From Ectocarpus siliculosus (lineage: Eukaryota; Sar; Phaeophyceae; Ectocarpales; Ectocarpaceae), in NCBI GenBank assembly GCA_000310025.1, contig FN647938.1:815443-879442 (forward strand): DNA of 64,000 nucleotides, read 5' to 3'. The notes under the pieces are model-generated. The model was given only the letters and a program-made list of their open reading frames with translations, had not been told where the DNA came from and ran no database searches. A program made the position numbers and the translations under genes. Positions 25,365 through 37,100 of the stretch are shown here, piece by piece; position 1 is the stretch's first letter, and each line of letters starts with the position of its first letter.

Positions 25365-25640
25365 GAAACAATTCGCCAACGCGACGAAGCAAAGGCGGCA
25401 TCTTGCCCCGCTGGCCAGGTGAGATGCCGCCTTTGCTTCGTCGCGTAGCGGGGCGAGATACCGCCTTTGCTGCGTCGCGTTGGTGAATCTGATGCTACTG
25501 GGCTGAGGTCCTTTCTCATCGTCCTTCACCGCGGCGGTGTGGTCTGGTGCTGCTGCGACGGACGGCATGTCTGTGCGGTGGAATTCCACTCCCCTACAGT
25601 AGCATGCCGTCTGTCGCAGCAGCACCAGACAACACCGCTC
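25365..25640. repeat. Two adjacent hairpin-forming inverted repeats
   Basis: The first hairpin pairs CGACGAAGCAAAGGCGGCAT (from about 25381) with its reverse complement ATGCCGCCTTTGCTTCGTCG about 40 bases on. A third, related copy follows at 25452-25480. The second pairs TCTGGTGCTGCTGCGAC...GGCATG (from about 25541) with CATGCCGTCTGTCGCAGCAG ending near 25629, around a 35-base loop. Both are near-perfect. Confidence 0.6.
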
Positions 25641-26011
25641 CGGTTATGGAAAATCAGAATGGGCCTCAAGCCCACCAGCAGCAAGTCCGCGAGGGCTCCG
25701 GCGGGGCCGCGGCCACTAACGTTGACTTGAACGAGGAAGGGTTCGGCCTGGCAGATGAAGGAGGTGATGCTTCTGTCCATGGAGGAGCTCAAGCAGGAGG
25801 GGGAGAGCGACCTGCAACATGGAAAGGCGTCATCGGCAGCGAGGGCCAAGGCGACAGCAGCACCCGGTCAGATCATGAATTGTTCCTCGAGGTATCGATG
25901 TCGGAACCAACCGCTGCAGGCTCGATTTACACCTCGTCACCAAGGGGCCCTGAATACCGCTCCCTGATATTTGGGTATCAACACCGCCCGTTTAGTGTTT
26001 TGGCGATGTAA
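25604..26011 (+). CDS. Hypothetical open frame, possible exon
   Basis: A frame starts at an ATG inside the second hairpin (MPSVAAAPDN...) and is rich in Gly, Ala, Gln and Glu. An overlapping frame from 25755 reads MKEVMLLSMEELKQEGE and looks more helical, so the true frame is uncertain. No family is recognised. Confidence 0.2.
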   Translation: MPSVAAAPDNTAPVMENQNGPQAHQQQVREGSGGAAATNVDLNEEGFGLADEGGDASVHGGAQAGGGERPATWKGVIGSEGQGDSSTRSDHELFLEVSMSEPTAAGSIYTSSPRGPEYRSLIFGYQHRPFSVLAM

Positions 26012-26268
26012 CAGGAAGGAGAGCACCCTATGCTTATGCCGAAGCGAGTGAATCATCCAACGTGATCAAGAGCTCTAAGCGGAATCTAGAAGGCCGTTTG
26101 TATCGAGATCGACCGCCGCCAGAGTGCCGTCGAAGTCAAACATTTCGCAAAACACGTTCTGTGGCAAGATTAGCAGAGTGTGATCCGGGTCTTTACGCAG
26201 CGATACCGTTAGTGCTCTCGCCGCCGCCAACTCAGGCGTTCTGACCAACCCACCCCGCCTCCTCCTCT

Positions 26269-26416
26269 ATGGTGTCAGGTGCGAGGAGCAAGAGCGAGAA
26301 GAAAAAGGAGCCCCCCGCCATGGCGTCAAACAGCCGGTTGGCGGTTTTCGCTTCAGAGGAGGACGAGAGCGAAGACGAGGGCGAGGATGAGGACGACCAG
26401 GGCAAGGGAGCAAAAG
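26269..26416 (+). CDS. Putative first exon of an acidic protein
   Basis: The ATG at 26269 opens a frame with a basic stretch (KSEKKKEPP), then SRLAVFASEEDESEDEGEDE, ending before a GTGAGT donor at 26417. An N-terminal basic patch followed by an acidic tract is typical of nuclear proteins, but no downstream exon could be tied to it. Confidence 0.3.
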
Positions 26417-29400
26417 GTGAGTTCACTTCTACAGGACGTACTACCGCAGTTCGATTCTCCCTCTTCTGTGAACAGGACCATCCTCTCTACCCTTCACGCC
26501 CCCTTCGTGTTGCCGGTGAACGTCTTACGGATTCCGCCCCGGATTTCTATGTAGGGTTACGACGTTCTCTGCAGTCAATACAGTGAAGGTGATCCAGTTG
26601 TCCGTTTTCGTTATCAAGACGTAAACTAAGATTCGCTCTCCTGCGTTGCTCGCGCACTCACTCTCCTCCACCCGTCTCCCGACGCATACCGATGCAGCAG
26701 GAAGCCCGCGGATACCGCCCCTGCCACGTCTCCCACCGGTAGGGGTCGAACCCGCGGCAAGTCCCCAAGCCCGAGTCACCGCCGTGCCAACCATGAACAC
26801 GAAGAGCGCTAGTCCGACAGGGCAGTTGGCGGTGTTGATCGTACCGGGCTGTGCACAGAATGGGGCTCGGGGGTGCTCTTAACGCAAAAATACGTCGTGT
26901 GAAGCGTGGTATTTTGAGGAGGCGAAGACCGACATATTTGTCCCTGTAGAAGTAAATCAGGCTATGTACGAGGGTACTGCTACTCCAATTTTCAAGACAC
27001 CTGGAGGGTTTCACGAAGACCTCGTCTTTCGTCTACGTACTTGTGGGCAGCAAAAAAGAAACCACCGGGACCAATTTAACTTGGCGTCCGCCGATCATCT
27101 GTCTCGATTTACCTTGGCGCCTACTTTGTAGTGTCTTCTTTATTTTGGAGTCTTCTTATCTATTTCGCCGCTTGCTTGGGCACGTCATTCGAAGAAACCA
27201 GTTCACAGACAAACACCCAACAGCCGCGATCCTGGGGGCTGCAATTGTTCGTTGTTATCTGGTTTCTGCTTCTTCGCTCTCTTGACTCCATCTGAGGTCT
27301 TTGGAATGAACGCCCAAAAGCAATCATCACGAATCATCTCGTTGGCATGTTGAAATTTCGGGCACGGCAGCATGTCCGCTTGGCGATTGTTTCCCTTCCC
27401 GTAGCGGTGACGACACCTGTGCCCTGATGTCTCCTTTCCTCCATTTACTGGACAGAGTTGCAACATTCTGAAAGCATGCGGCCCGCAGATAAACGGGTTT
27501 CACACATTTAGTGACGGGCTTCACCCGGGTGCTTTAAAGTTAAAACTCTGTCTCAGTTCCTAAAAAATGACGCTTTTTGACATATCCTGTTCCCGTATGA
27601 CTCTCCTTGGTCAACATCCAGCCTCCTCGTGTTTGTACTGGTCATGTGACGTGGAGAGCTCGTGTCAGAGATTGAGAAACCACGGGACTGGTGGGGCAAG
27701 TGTCAATAACAATAGCCATGCTTGGTGCTGCCTGCACTACCACCAGGGATTTTTTTTTCTTGTCTCATTCACCGCACATGCCACCGTTCTCCCAAGCATC
27801 TATTGTGTTCTACACAAACTCCTCGCTTTGTTGGTCGGCCTTCGCCGTAACATACCTATTATAGTGTAGACCACAAGAATCAAATGAAATATCCATACAT
27901 CCCAATTCGAATTCAGGAAGCAAACCACGAGTACAGTAGTCGACAATAGTACCAACTAGGAGAATATCAAAGAATCGCTCAACACGGTGTGGCAGGAGTC
28001 AGACCTGTAGCAAACCTTGCACCCAGCGCGCCGCATTTCTTCAGAAATGAGTTTGGACAACTCAACGATTGCCAAAGCATGTCGAGGTTCCATTGTGAAC
28101 GGTGGCAGCCCATCCGGTTGAGTCCCGATTGAGGTGTTCATGAGTGAATGGGTTGAAACGAACCATGTACGCGAGAGGATTGGGAACCTGGGGTCAGCAT
28201 CAAAATATCAAATAATTCCACTATCTACTGACCTTTGAATCCATTCAATCCTTAGAATCTGTGTTTTGAGGTGAATAATCGTTGATAATGCTATGTAGGG
28301 GTTCACTCCTTCGTCACGCAGCACTCACATCACTCTCATCTATCTCGTGCTCTCTGTAGGACGAACAGCGTGCAGACGAAGCAAGCGGGTTCGACGCCAT
28401 GTTCACAACCTAGTCTCATCGGCCATACTCCGAACGGCGACAAAGCCGATATTATTGTGGTAGACGGTGTTTGGAAACCTCTCGGGAAGCATGCTGAAAG
28501 AGAGGAAGCCCATCGACAGAAAACAACTCACTCGGCTGCTCGTGCTACGATTGGTGTGAGTCTGTTTACGTTTCGTTGCCCCGCGCCTCCACCAAGGCTA
28601 CGCATGCCCATGCCCTTTCGAGGGAAGCCGATCACGTTGTACCCGGCCAAAATACGAGTGGACCCCGCCCTTCCTTTTCTCCCTCTAACACGGAACGCCG
28701 CCATAGAAGCAAGTTGGCTTCGCTGGGCTACAATTTCTGGAAGGGTCAGGTTCAGATAGAGAGCGCAGATAACTCCCGCTCCCCGACCCCGTAACTCTCA
28801 CAAGATGTTCATGCCATCCCTCATTACGTTCGTGATCTAACGTCAACGGATCTAGCGTCAACGTTGCGAAACGTCTAAGAACCATGCCTCATCAGACCTA
28901 AATCATTTACTAGTCCTCTCCCGGTATTTCTTTCTATACCTGCGCAGTATGCTTCAAATCGAATCCATCTCTACATATCCACAGATAGATGGTGTAGCCT
29001 TGGATAAATTTACACATTGCGTTGATAGCGGAAGCACTGCGCTTTTGGACCATTGCGTTTACGAGTCCCGGAGCAGCATACAGCGATAGTGGGTAACAAG
29101 CTCTACAAAGCAGTGTTCCAACCATCGCTTTTGAAGTAGTAGTGCAGGCGGCCGTGCGGCCGATGTAGTAGTCTAGACTGTACGTTTTGTGTCATAGTTA
29201 CGCGTTCATTCATTCTCTCTCCGGGGGCAAGGACCTCCCCTCCACGCAAATTATGTGCTGGGTGGATACGATCAGACGCAGCGAACAAGAGGAAAATACC
29301 TAGGTCGATGGTCGAAAATCACTCGCAAGTAACATCGCGTTCATTGCGGCATAGTGCTACTATTACTGTAGAACCGCGATGATAACATTGGCGACCACTA

Positions 29401-31020
29401 CGCACTGCTGTCGACGACGCGGCTCACACGGAAGAAAAATTTGTCGAGCGAGTCCCTTTACATCGTTACGTATGCATACGTTGAAAATCTCACACACTGC
29501 TGCTGTGTGTTGGTGTGTCGTAGTAAGTAGGCGAATATTAGTTGTTGAATCTACAACCTTCATTTATTGTCGTTCCTTGCCCCCCCCCTGCGGCGAACCA
29601 TGAGCCATACTAAACGACGGCTTATTTTTCTTTTGGCATGCAGGCCCAAGGGTGGTCCGCGACGTACCGCCGATACTCGTCTCTGTCTCTCGCATCACTC
29701 CTCACTCGCCACTCAATCCCGAGATCAGGCCGAAATCGGCCCGAACCCATATCAATGACCCAGTCCTGCGTAAGTCCACACCCTACCGTAGTCCTTGAGT
29801 ACTGAGTATGAATGTCTGTTGGAGTGGTCATGCGGAAGGGGTACAGAGAGTGTTGAGACAATGCACACGTTCGCGTCCACCCAACCAAGTCATCGTACGG
29901 CAGGTGTTGCTTGGCTCTGCATCAACAATTTGTTGTATTTACAACAAGAAAAAAGCCTTGCTGTTCTGGACGCTGGTGAAATTTCGTGAGCGCATTCAGA
30001 CATGTTTGAACACTGCTGTAGAACGATTTGGTTTTTGAGCTGCAATCGGGTCACTCACCCTGCCGAGCCCCCGCACTGCTGCTCCGTTTATAAAAAACCT
30101 TGCCAGTACACTACGTTTCTACCCCTAGACTATGTTGAACTCTACTTCTTGGTTGTTATGAGGGTCGTTTTGGTTGAATATGCATACCTGTTGTGCATTT
30201 GGATCAAAATGTTGCGCCTGGTTCTGCACCCTGGTTTTGGACATCTGTGCTTTATAGCCTACGAACGGAAGAAAAACCGCCCATCCTCTCAACGAACAAA
30301 AACATACTATCGTAGACATACAGGTACTTTCTGACGCTATGAATTCGTTGCTAATCTGTCTCAGACTCTAAACTATGATGGAGATCGATTCGTTGTGTCA
30401 TATTCATTCTGAAAAAAATATAAAAAAACAACAACGTCCAAAAAGGGAATAGAATAGCAAGTAGCCCAAGCAAAGAGCCAGGCACGCGGCGCTTTATTCC
30501 CCCACCTCCCACTCATACACATTGATTGCACGATCCAACGTTCTCTTCACGTAAGGGAACTCCTAGCCAGCGATCAAGGTGAGTCTTTAGCCTCTTTCGG
30601 TAAATAGCGTGTTGCACGTCGTGATGAGAGCAGCTGAAGACGAGTGATTGCGGTACAGTCCATACGCCGCAAATACGCCTTTTAGCGCCATCTCTTTTAG
30701 ACTACGTACAGTAGTTCTACATGTGGCCGTTAAGGCGAGCGACCCACAATTCACCAGCAAAAAATACGTTCGTTTTTCCCGCAGAGGATGCGTGCGAGTA
30801 AATATGCGTACACCCTGTTGCTCTCCTCGTATTTGAACTCCCGGGATGCGAACTTAGCGTGCATTGTAAGGTGTTGGCAAGCGATCCGGTTTGTCATTCG
30901 CAGCCCCCCAAAAATGTCCCAAAGTATGTAGAGCGCTGTGTGCCAGCAGCAAACTATCCAGTGCCCGATATCCAAAGAGCAGTTCCTGCCGCAGCAGATC
31001 CCACCTGCTGAGAAGATGTG
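26417..31020. other. Gene-poor interval
   Basis: Apart from the weak exon candidates at 28357-28794, no gene is supported. The second copy of the AT-tailed dispersed repeat lies at about 30316-30430 (anchors GCTAATCTGTCTCAGACTCT and TTCGTTGTGTCATATT). Confidence 0.35.
28357..28794 (+). CDS. Putative exon(s) of an unrecognised gene
   Basis: After a pyrimidine-rich tract and TAG (about 28358), an open frame includes NGDKADIIVVDGVWKPLGKH. A second frame from about 28590 to the TAA ending at 28794 includes LASLGYNFWKGQVQIES. The two would need a very short intron to join. I cannot name a family. Conservation was not testable within the window. Confidence 0.2.
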
Positions 31021-31101
31021 AACGCGCACCACACCGCCAAGCGATGTCAACCCACTCTCACTGCTGTCGCCGAAATACGCTCCGCCGTACTACATGCGCA
31101 G

Positions 31102-34100
31102 ATGTACCTTCCTACTGTGGTGTCTGCCACGTTACTCCCCGCCGTGCTTGGTCGGGGAGCTATCCGAACCACTTCTCGCCAAGGGCAAGCTGTTGGCATC
31201 CACGTGAGTAAAGTTCTCGTGCCTCGCACACACACATACTGTATTTTGTATGCCCCATTCTTTGAACAGAGCCCACCTTCCGCCACCCGACTGCGGGTGC
31301 TTAGTCGAGTCTATCGTGTACCAACAGGGTCCGGCACCTGACCAAACCTGGTACCGTTGCATATCTCAGTGTGCACGGGCACGAAATCCCACAATCAATC
31401 TCATCTCGCCGCCTAACCCAAGATATCCGTTCCAAAACTAACTGCCGTCAGGCCAGGCTCATAACCTTTTGGGCCGAATCACCGCCCACCCTGTGCTTTC
31501 CGTCCTATGCAATATCTTCAGCAGCGTCAACTCCGACGATTGTCGTACGAGACATCCTCGTACGAGTACATCGACTGCTACGCGGACGAGGGGGAGGAGG
31601 GGCAGGGCCGAGCCATGGATGACGGGTTCAGATCCAATGAAATGACTCCGGAGGTGGGAAGGAAAACATGGTGGGGTGGACGCGGGAGAGAGGGCTCGCG
31701 TACCACTCGCGCGGGGAGTACAGACCTTGTTCGTTGATTGTGACACATAGCGCGGGCACACTCTGTCCTGTCGTTCACCACAACTGCACAGCCAGTCTAC
31801 TACCGTATCTCTGTATCTCTGGAAGTCTGCGTATGTATGCGGACATTCTTCTTCTTCTTACATACGTAGTCTACGACGGCTCGTGGGGTGTATTAGATAA
31901 AATTAGACCATCTGATCAGTCAACGTTGACTGATCAGATGGTCTAATTTTATCTAATAAAAGATATGCGCTGAGCTCGTTAGCACCCGGCCGGATCACAT
32001 GGGCTTGAGGCTGTTAGAAGCTTAATCACTGGGATTGAGCGTAGAGATCTCCGGGGACGGACCCCTCGCCAGACGTTGCTGTTTTGACAATAGTGACATA
32101 ATTTCATGCAGAGAAAAGTGATCCGGCCGGTATTCGAACTCGTGCGGGTATCCTTTATTAGATAAAATTAGACCATCTGATAAGTCAACGTTGACTCGGT
32201 GGTCTAATGGTCAGAGCTTTCTTACACAAGGTTCCACGCACGGGTTCGAATCCCAGTGGTCCACTTACACAAGAACCGCCATTTGTTTACCAAACAGCGG
32301 CGTCTGGCGAGGGGTCCGTCCCCGGAGATCTCTACGCTCAATCCCAGTGATTAAGCTTCTAACAGCCTCAAGCCGATGTGATCCGGCTGGGGGCNNNNNN
32401 NNNNNNNNNNNNNNNNNNNNNNNNNNNNNNNNNNNNNNNNNNNNNNNNNNNNNNNNNNNNNNNNNNNNNNNNNNNNNNNNNNNNNNNNNNNNNNCGCGGG
32501 CACACTCTGTCCTGTCGTTCACCACAACTGCACAGCCAGTCTACTACCGTATCTCTGTATCTCTGGAAGTCTGCGTATGTATGCGGACATTCTTCTTCTT
32601 CTTACATACGTAGTCTACGACGGCTCGTGGGGTGTATTAGATAAAATTAGACCATCTGATCAGTCAACGTTGACTGATCAGATGGTCTAATTTTATCTAA
32701 TAGGGTGTCTGTAGTGTGCAGAAACATGCGACACCACAACAACAGCAGTGCATGCTAGCTTGCCTGCGCAAACGGCGACGGCGCCGCTCTCTATGCCAGC
32801 TTGCGTCCTCTACTAGAACTGTTGAATGCATAGTCTACAGCAGGAGATGGTTACGTCGTGAAGTTGACCAGATTGCACACTTCCATGTACACGCGCAGTG
32901 CCGCGAACGCTCTTAGAATCCGATTTCTGAAAAAATACGTCGGTTGCATCAAGGCGTCCCTCCGGAGTTGGGTAAACAGAGCACCGCGGCAAGGGGTGAT
33001 GCAAGAACATGGGAAAAGCTACCAGCAGAGAAACGACAGCAGAAAATACGTATGCATATTGTAGATAGATAGCTTCGTCAAAGGATTCGCGGCAGGTCGG
33101 CGCGAGCTCATAACATTTTCAACGGTTTTCTGGATATAGTTTGGTTGAAAAAGCCCGCAGCCGCGCGGATGGATGTGCGTATGTGCATGCCAACCTCCCG
33201 ACCTCTGGCTCGGCAGTCTGCACGGAGATGTGTGCACTGCTCTGCATCTCTGCTGACACCGCCACGAGCTTTTTCATCGATACTCTATAAAGAGATCCTT
33301 GTGTAGGATTTTTGCTGCAAAATGAAGTAAAGAGATCCTTCTGGAGGATTTTTGCTGCAAAAAGAACAGTTTCTGGATTTTTGGGGGTTGAAAGCCCGCA
33401 GCCGATCGGATGGATATGTGAAAATATGTGCATTGCATGTGCCGGCGTGCCCGCCTCCTGACGCCGGGCTCGGCAGTCTGCACGTCGTACGAGATATGTG
33501 CACTGCTCAGCATCCCTGCTGACACAGCCACGACATGTGCATTGCTCTACTGCTGCTGGAAACTACGTACTTGGGGCTGACTGCTGTGTGTAGTTCATTC
33601 AGCAGTCGGACTCAATCATGGCCTCATCGCCATCATCAGCAGAAGAAGGACGAATTGATTGAGCGGCGTCATCAAGCCGTGTTTTTGTGGGTTTCCAGCG
33701 TGCGAACAGTATCAGGTAGTGACCGTAGCATCGTGATGTCTCAAGAATCCGGTGGGGATGAGGCGAGATGAGACAGACAGCAGTCCAGAGCACTCCCCCG
33801 TATGACAGGTATGACAGACCTGAACAGAAAAAAAAGAAAGAAAACGACCAATTTATTTTGTTTTCTTTCGAATTGCTTCATTATTTCTTCGGTTTCTAGG
33901 CTACGTGTTGGGTAGAGAGACGCACGAAACGCTCATCGTCTCTCCGGCCGCGTTAGCTGCAAAGGCCGGCGTCAACTCTTACAAATCCATCTCTCTCCCC
34001 ACAAATACTAGCCGGGGGACTACGACTGCAAACGCAGGAGTCCCAAAACTGACCAAGTCCTCAAATGGTACACACCATTCTACAACACCTGACTAGATAC

Positions 34101-37100
34101 CGAATATTCCCGAACTTATGCCCCCACCTTCGAAAGAAAAGGGATGGGAGGGCGGGATTTTCTAAACTGCCGCCGCTACTGCGTTAGGCGGCTGCTGCTG
34201 TCCTTCCGTTGCTTCACGCGCTCTGTAGCTGTCACACGTTACCCGACTTTGCTACAGCCCCTGCGTGGACTCGATCACGGAATGACACCCCCAACTATAG
34301 ACTAATAATTCCAAACACCGTGACCCTGGGTTTCCGGTAGAAAATGAAGCCAAATTCTAATTCGACTGTTACAAAATAAACACCAGTTTATTCTATCTGC
34401 TTCGACGAACAAACCTTCCTTTTATTTTGTTTTCTTTCGAATTGCTTCATTATTTCTTCGGTTTCTAGGCTACGTGTTGGGTAGAGAGACGCACGAAACG
34501 CTCATCGTCTCTCCGGCCGCGTTAGCTGCAAAGGCCGGCGTCAACTCTTACAAATCCATCTCTCTCCCCACAAATACTAGCCGGGGGACTACGACTGCAA
34601 ACGCAGGAGTCCCAAAACTGACCAAGTCCTCAAATGGTACACACCATTCTACAACACCCACATCGAGGTCAGTTTCTGGACGACTACCGAATAAGTCAAC
34701 TATCCGTTCCCCCAGACGGTCCCCTCCCCCGGCTGTCTCGATACGATCCTACTGCCGTCTGTAAGTTTCCGTGACACTCGCCGCGAATCCTCTACATTGT
34801 TTCGCGCGTACGGCTTGTATGCATCCGACCTCCACTTCCCTTCTCTCTGAATCACTCGTTCTGCGATGTCTCCGCCCGATGCAAGAGCCGTCGCGCCTCC
34901 AATTCGCAACGAGTGCAACGCGTACTCCTGGGGGTTACGCCCCGACCTCGCTACCACTTCTCTGAGTGCACGGAGGGCAGCAGTATACCTCACTACTCTC
35001 ACTGCTCTTCCACTACGGTACGAAGCCAACGGTGCGGAGTCAGGGAACGTCGCATGACACGATAACAGCTCCACCACAAGAGCCACCGCGCCACCGCGTG
35101 CTCTCACACCTGACTGCGGTCCGGTGACTTCGTCTCGCGTACGAACCCGTATGTTTCCTTTCTGCTCTTGATCGGCCTTGTGCCCTCTAAACCTCATTTC
35201 GACACGGTCTGCTCTACGATAGTGACTAAAGACTAATTGCGTCTCGCCAGCAAACAATGCTACGTCCGCCCTCGTAAGACAGTGTGCCTCATGCACCCTG
35301 CCCGCATCATTCGCGAACACCTCATCAGACCGTGTGATAAAGAGATAGGACAAGCACAGACACAGCCACATCACTCTGCCCCCTTCCCCCCAGTTCTGGC
35401 TTGCGCTTTCCCCGTCCAGCAGCATACGCCAAGACACAGGCAGGCGCACACGGCGTACCGTCCCCACAGCCACGTGGTTCCTCGCAATCCCCCTTAGCGC
35501 ACCTTTCAACATCGGAGACGACAAGTCTAGCTCGACAGAAGCTTCCAGCCTATGAAAATGTTGTACAGCCGTGAGTTTTCCGGATATTGTACTCGCTAGA
35601 TTACCCTCAGACTCGAAACACCAGGCTACGAAGTCTATCAACTCCCACACATGAAGGTCCCCGGCACGTTGCCCTAGGAACTTGGGCTTCTCCGTCAGCC
35701 TGCGAAACGTGCACCAAGAGTTGAAGCCTGACGTGTAAGTCCTTCTAGACGAAGACGCAACTGAGTGCTCGACGAGCTGCATGCCAAGACGTCGGTAACA
35801 AAGTCCCGTCCTGCCTGTCCCAGGTCCTGAACCTGCTGATAGCCCTGGAGCCAACCTCGTGTAGACCGGCGTGCTGCCGTTCGATTTAGCCGCAGGTGCG
35901 CTGCCATCCGAGGTAGGCCCCCCCGCTACGCGGGAGAGCCCGCACCCCTATTTGTCTTTCCCGTGGGTGAAGAAGCCAGCGGCCTTGGGTCTCGCGCCGC
36001 CCTCGCCAGCGGCGCGCGCCTCTCCTCCGCGCCCTCCCCCGTTGCCGTGGCCAACGCCGCGCGCGCCGGTTGCCGGAGTTTCGGACGCTCCGCGCCTAGC
36101 GTGGGAAGGGTTCTGGGCGTGGATGTGTGGGCAGTTACGATCATGGCAACCGGACGACGAGTTGAAGGCGAAGCAGTAACCACGAGCGTGTCGAGCGATG
36201 CCGCCACTTTCTCTGTCACCAGGACGCCTTTGCGAAGCAAGGATTGCCACTCCATCTGCGACAGTTTTGAAACTGCCGGGGGCCGCCCCAGGATGAGCCA
36301 CGCTTTTACCCGGCGGAGGTCCCCCCACATCCGCGCTCTATCCTTTGCCGTAGCCTTAGCCGCCTCGGCGCTGGGTGTAGCGGGGGCCCGAGAGGCCGAT
36401 GGTGGGGCGGTTGTGCCCACAAGTTGCACCCCCCCCCCGGAAGGCCAGGTCCTGCTGCTTGGGTGGCGATCAGGTCGTCGATCGTTGCTTGAAGCTGCTG
36501 GCGATCACCGGCAGCCTCATCGCGCTTCCGCTGCAGCTCCTCCCTCAGGCCGTCCACCAGCCCGCGGAGAGAAGCGAGCTCAGTCTCATCAGCGGGGGGG
36601 TCGCCGCGGGTGCCTGTCCCTGGCGCTCGCGAGGAGGATACCGCTCGACGCCTCGCGGGAGTACGTGATCCGCTGCGCGTCGAGGGGCGAGCCGTCGAGC
36701 TCGCCACCGATCGCGCGGTAGACCTCTCGTGCGTGGTGTCGAAGGTGTCGCCGCCCGACCTCGCCCTGCTTGCCCAGCCGCTGCCCTGCCGCTCCGCGTG
36801 GAGGCCCGTGTCGGCATCTGGTCGCGGTTGGAGTCGTATAAGCAGCGGACCGGCGGCAGGCGGCGGGCGAGCGTCAGGGCGGCGTTGCGGGAACACTTCT
36901 TTTCCTCTTCATCGTGGGCGTAGTCGATCGCGCGCCTGGATCTGCAGTTAGAATGGTCTACAAATCCTATCTTCGGGCGAAACTATCTGACGTGGGTTTT
37001 CGTCGGGCCCAGAACGACGCGTTGTTATATCGCGAGCTCGCGTTAGTTCATTCTCGACGCCTGTGGATTGAATGGAGTGATTATTGCTGCTGACGCTACG

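Noticed and set aside
26700-26800. Minus-strand tRNA or SINE head (GGGTTCGACCCC)
   Set aside because: A B-box-like string is present, but no A box at a suitable distance and no A tail or duplicate copy were found.
31102-31341. A small two-exon secreted peptide gene starting at 31102 (and its copy at 60984)
   Set aside because: The signal-peptide exon joins in phase to the WSC exon at 31522 and 60576 instead, giving a far better protein in both copies.
34700-35854. Phage or viral integrase (provirus)
   Set aside because: HSLRIGGAT form, split direct repeats and Gag-like neighbour fit a DIRS-order element; no viral structural or replication genes are nearby.
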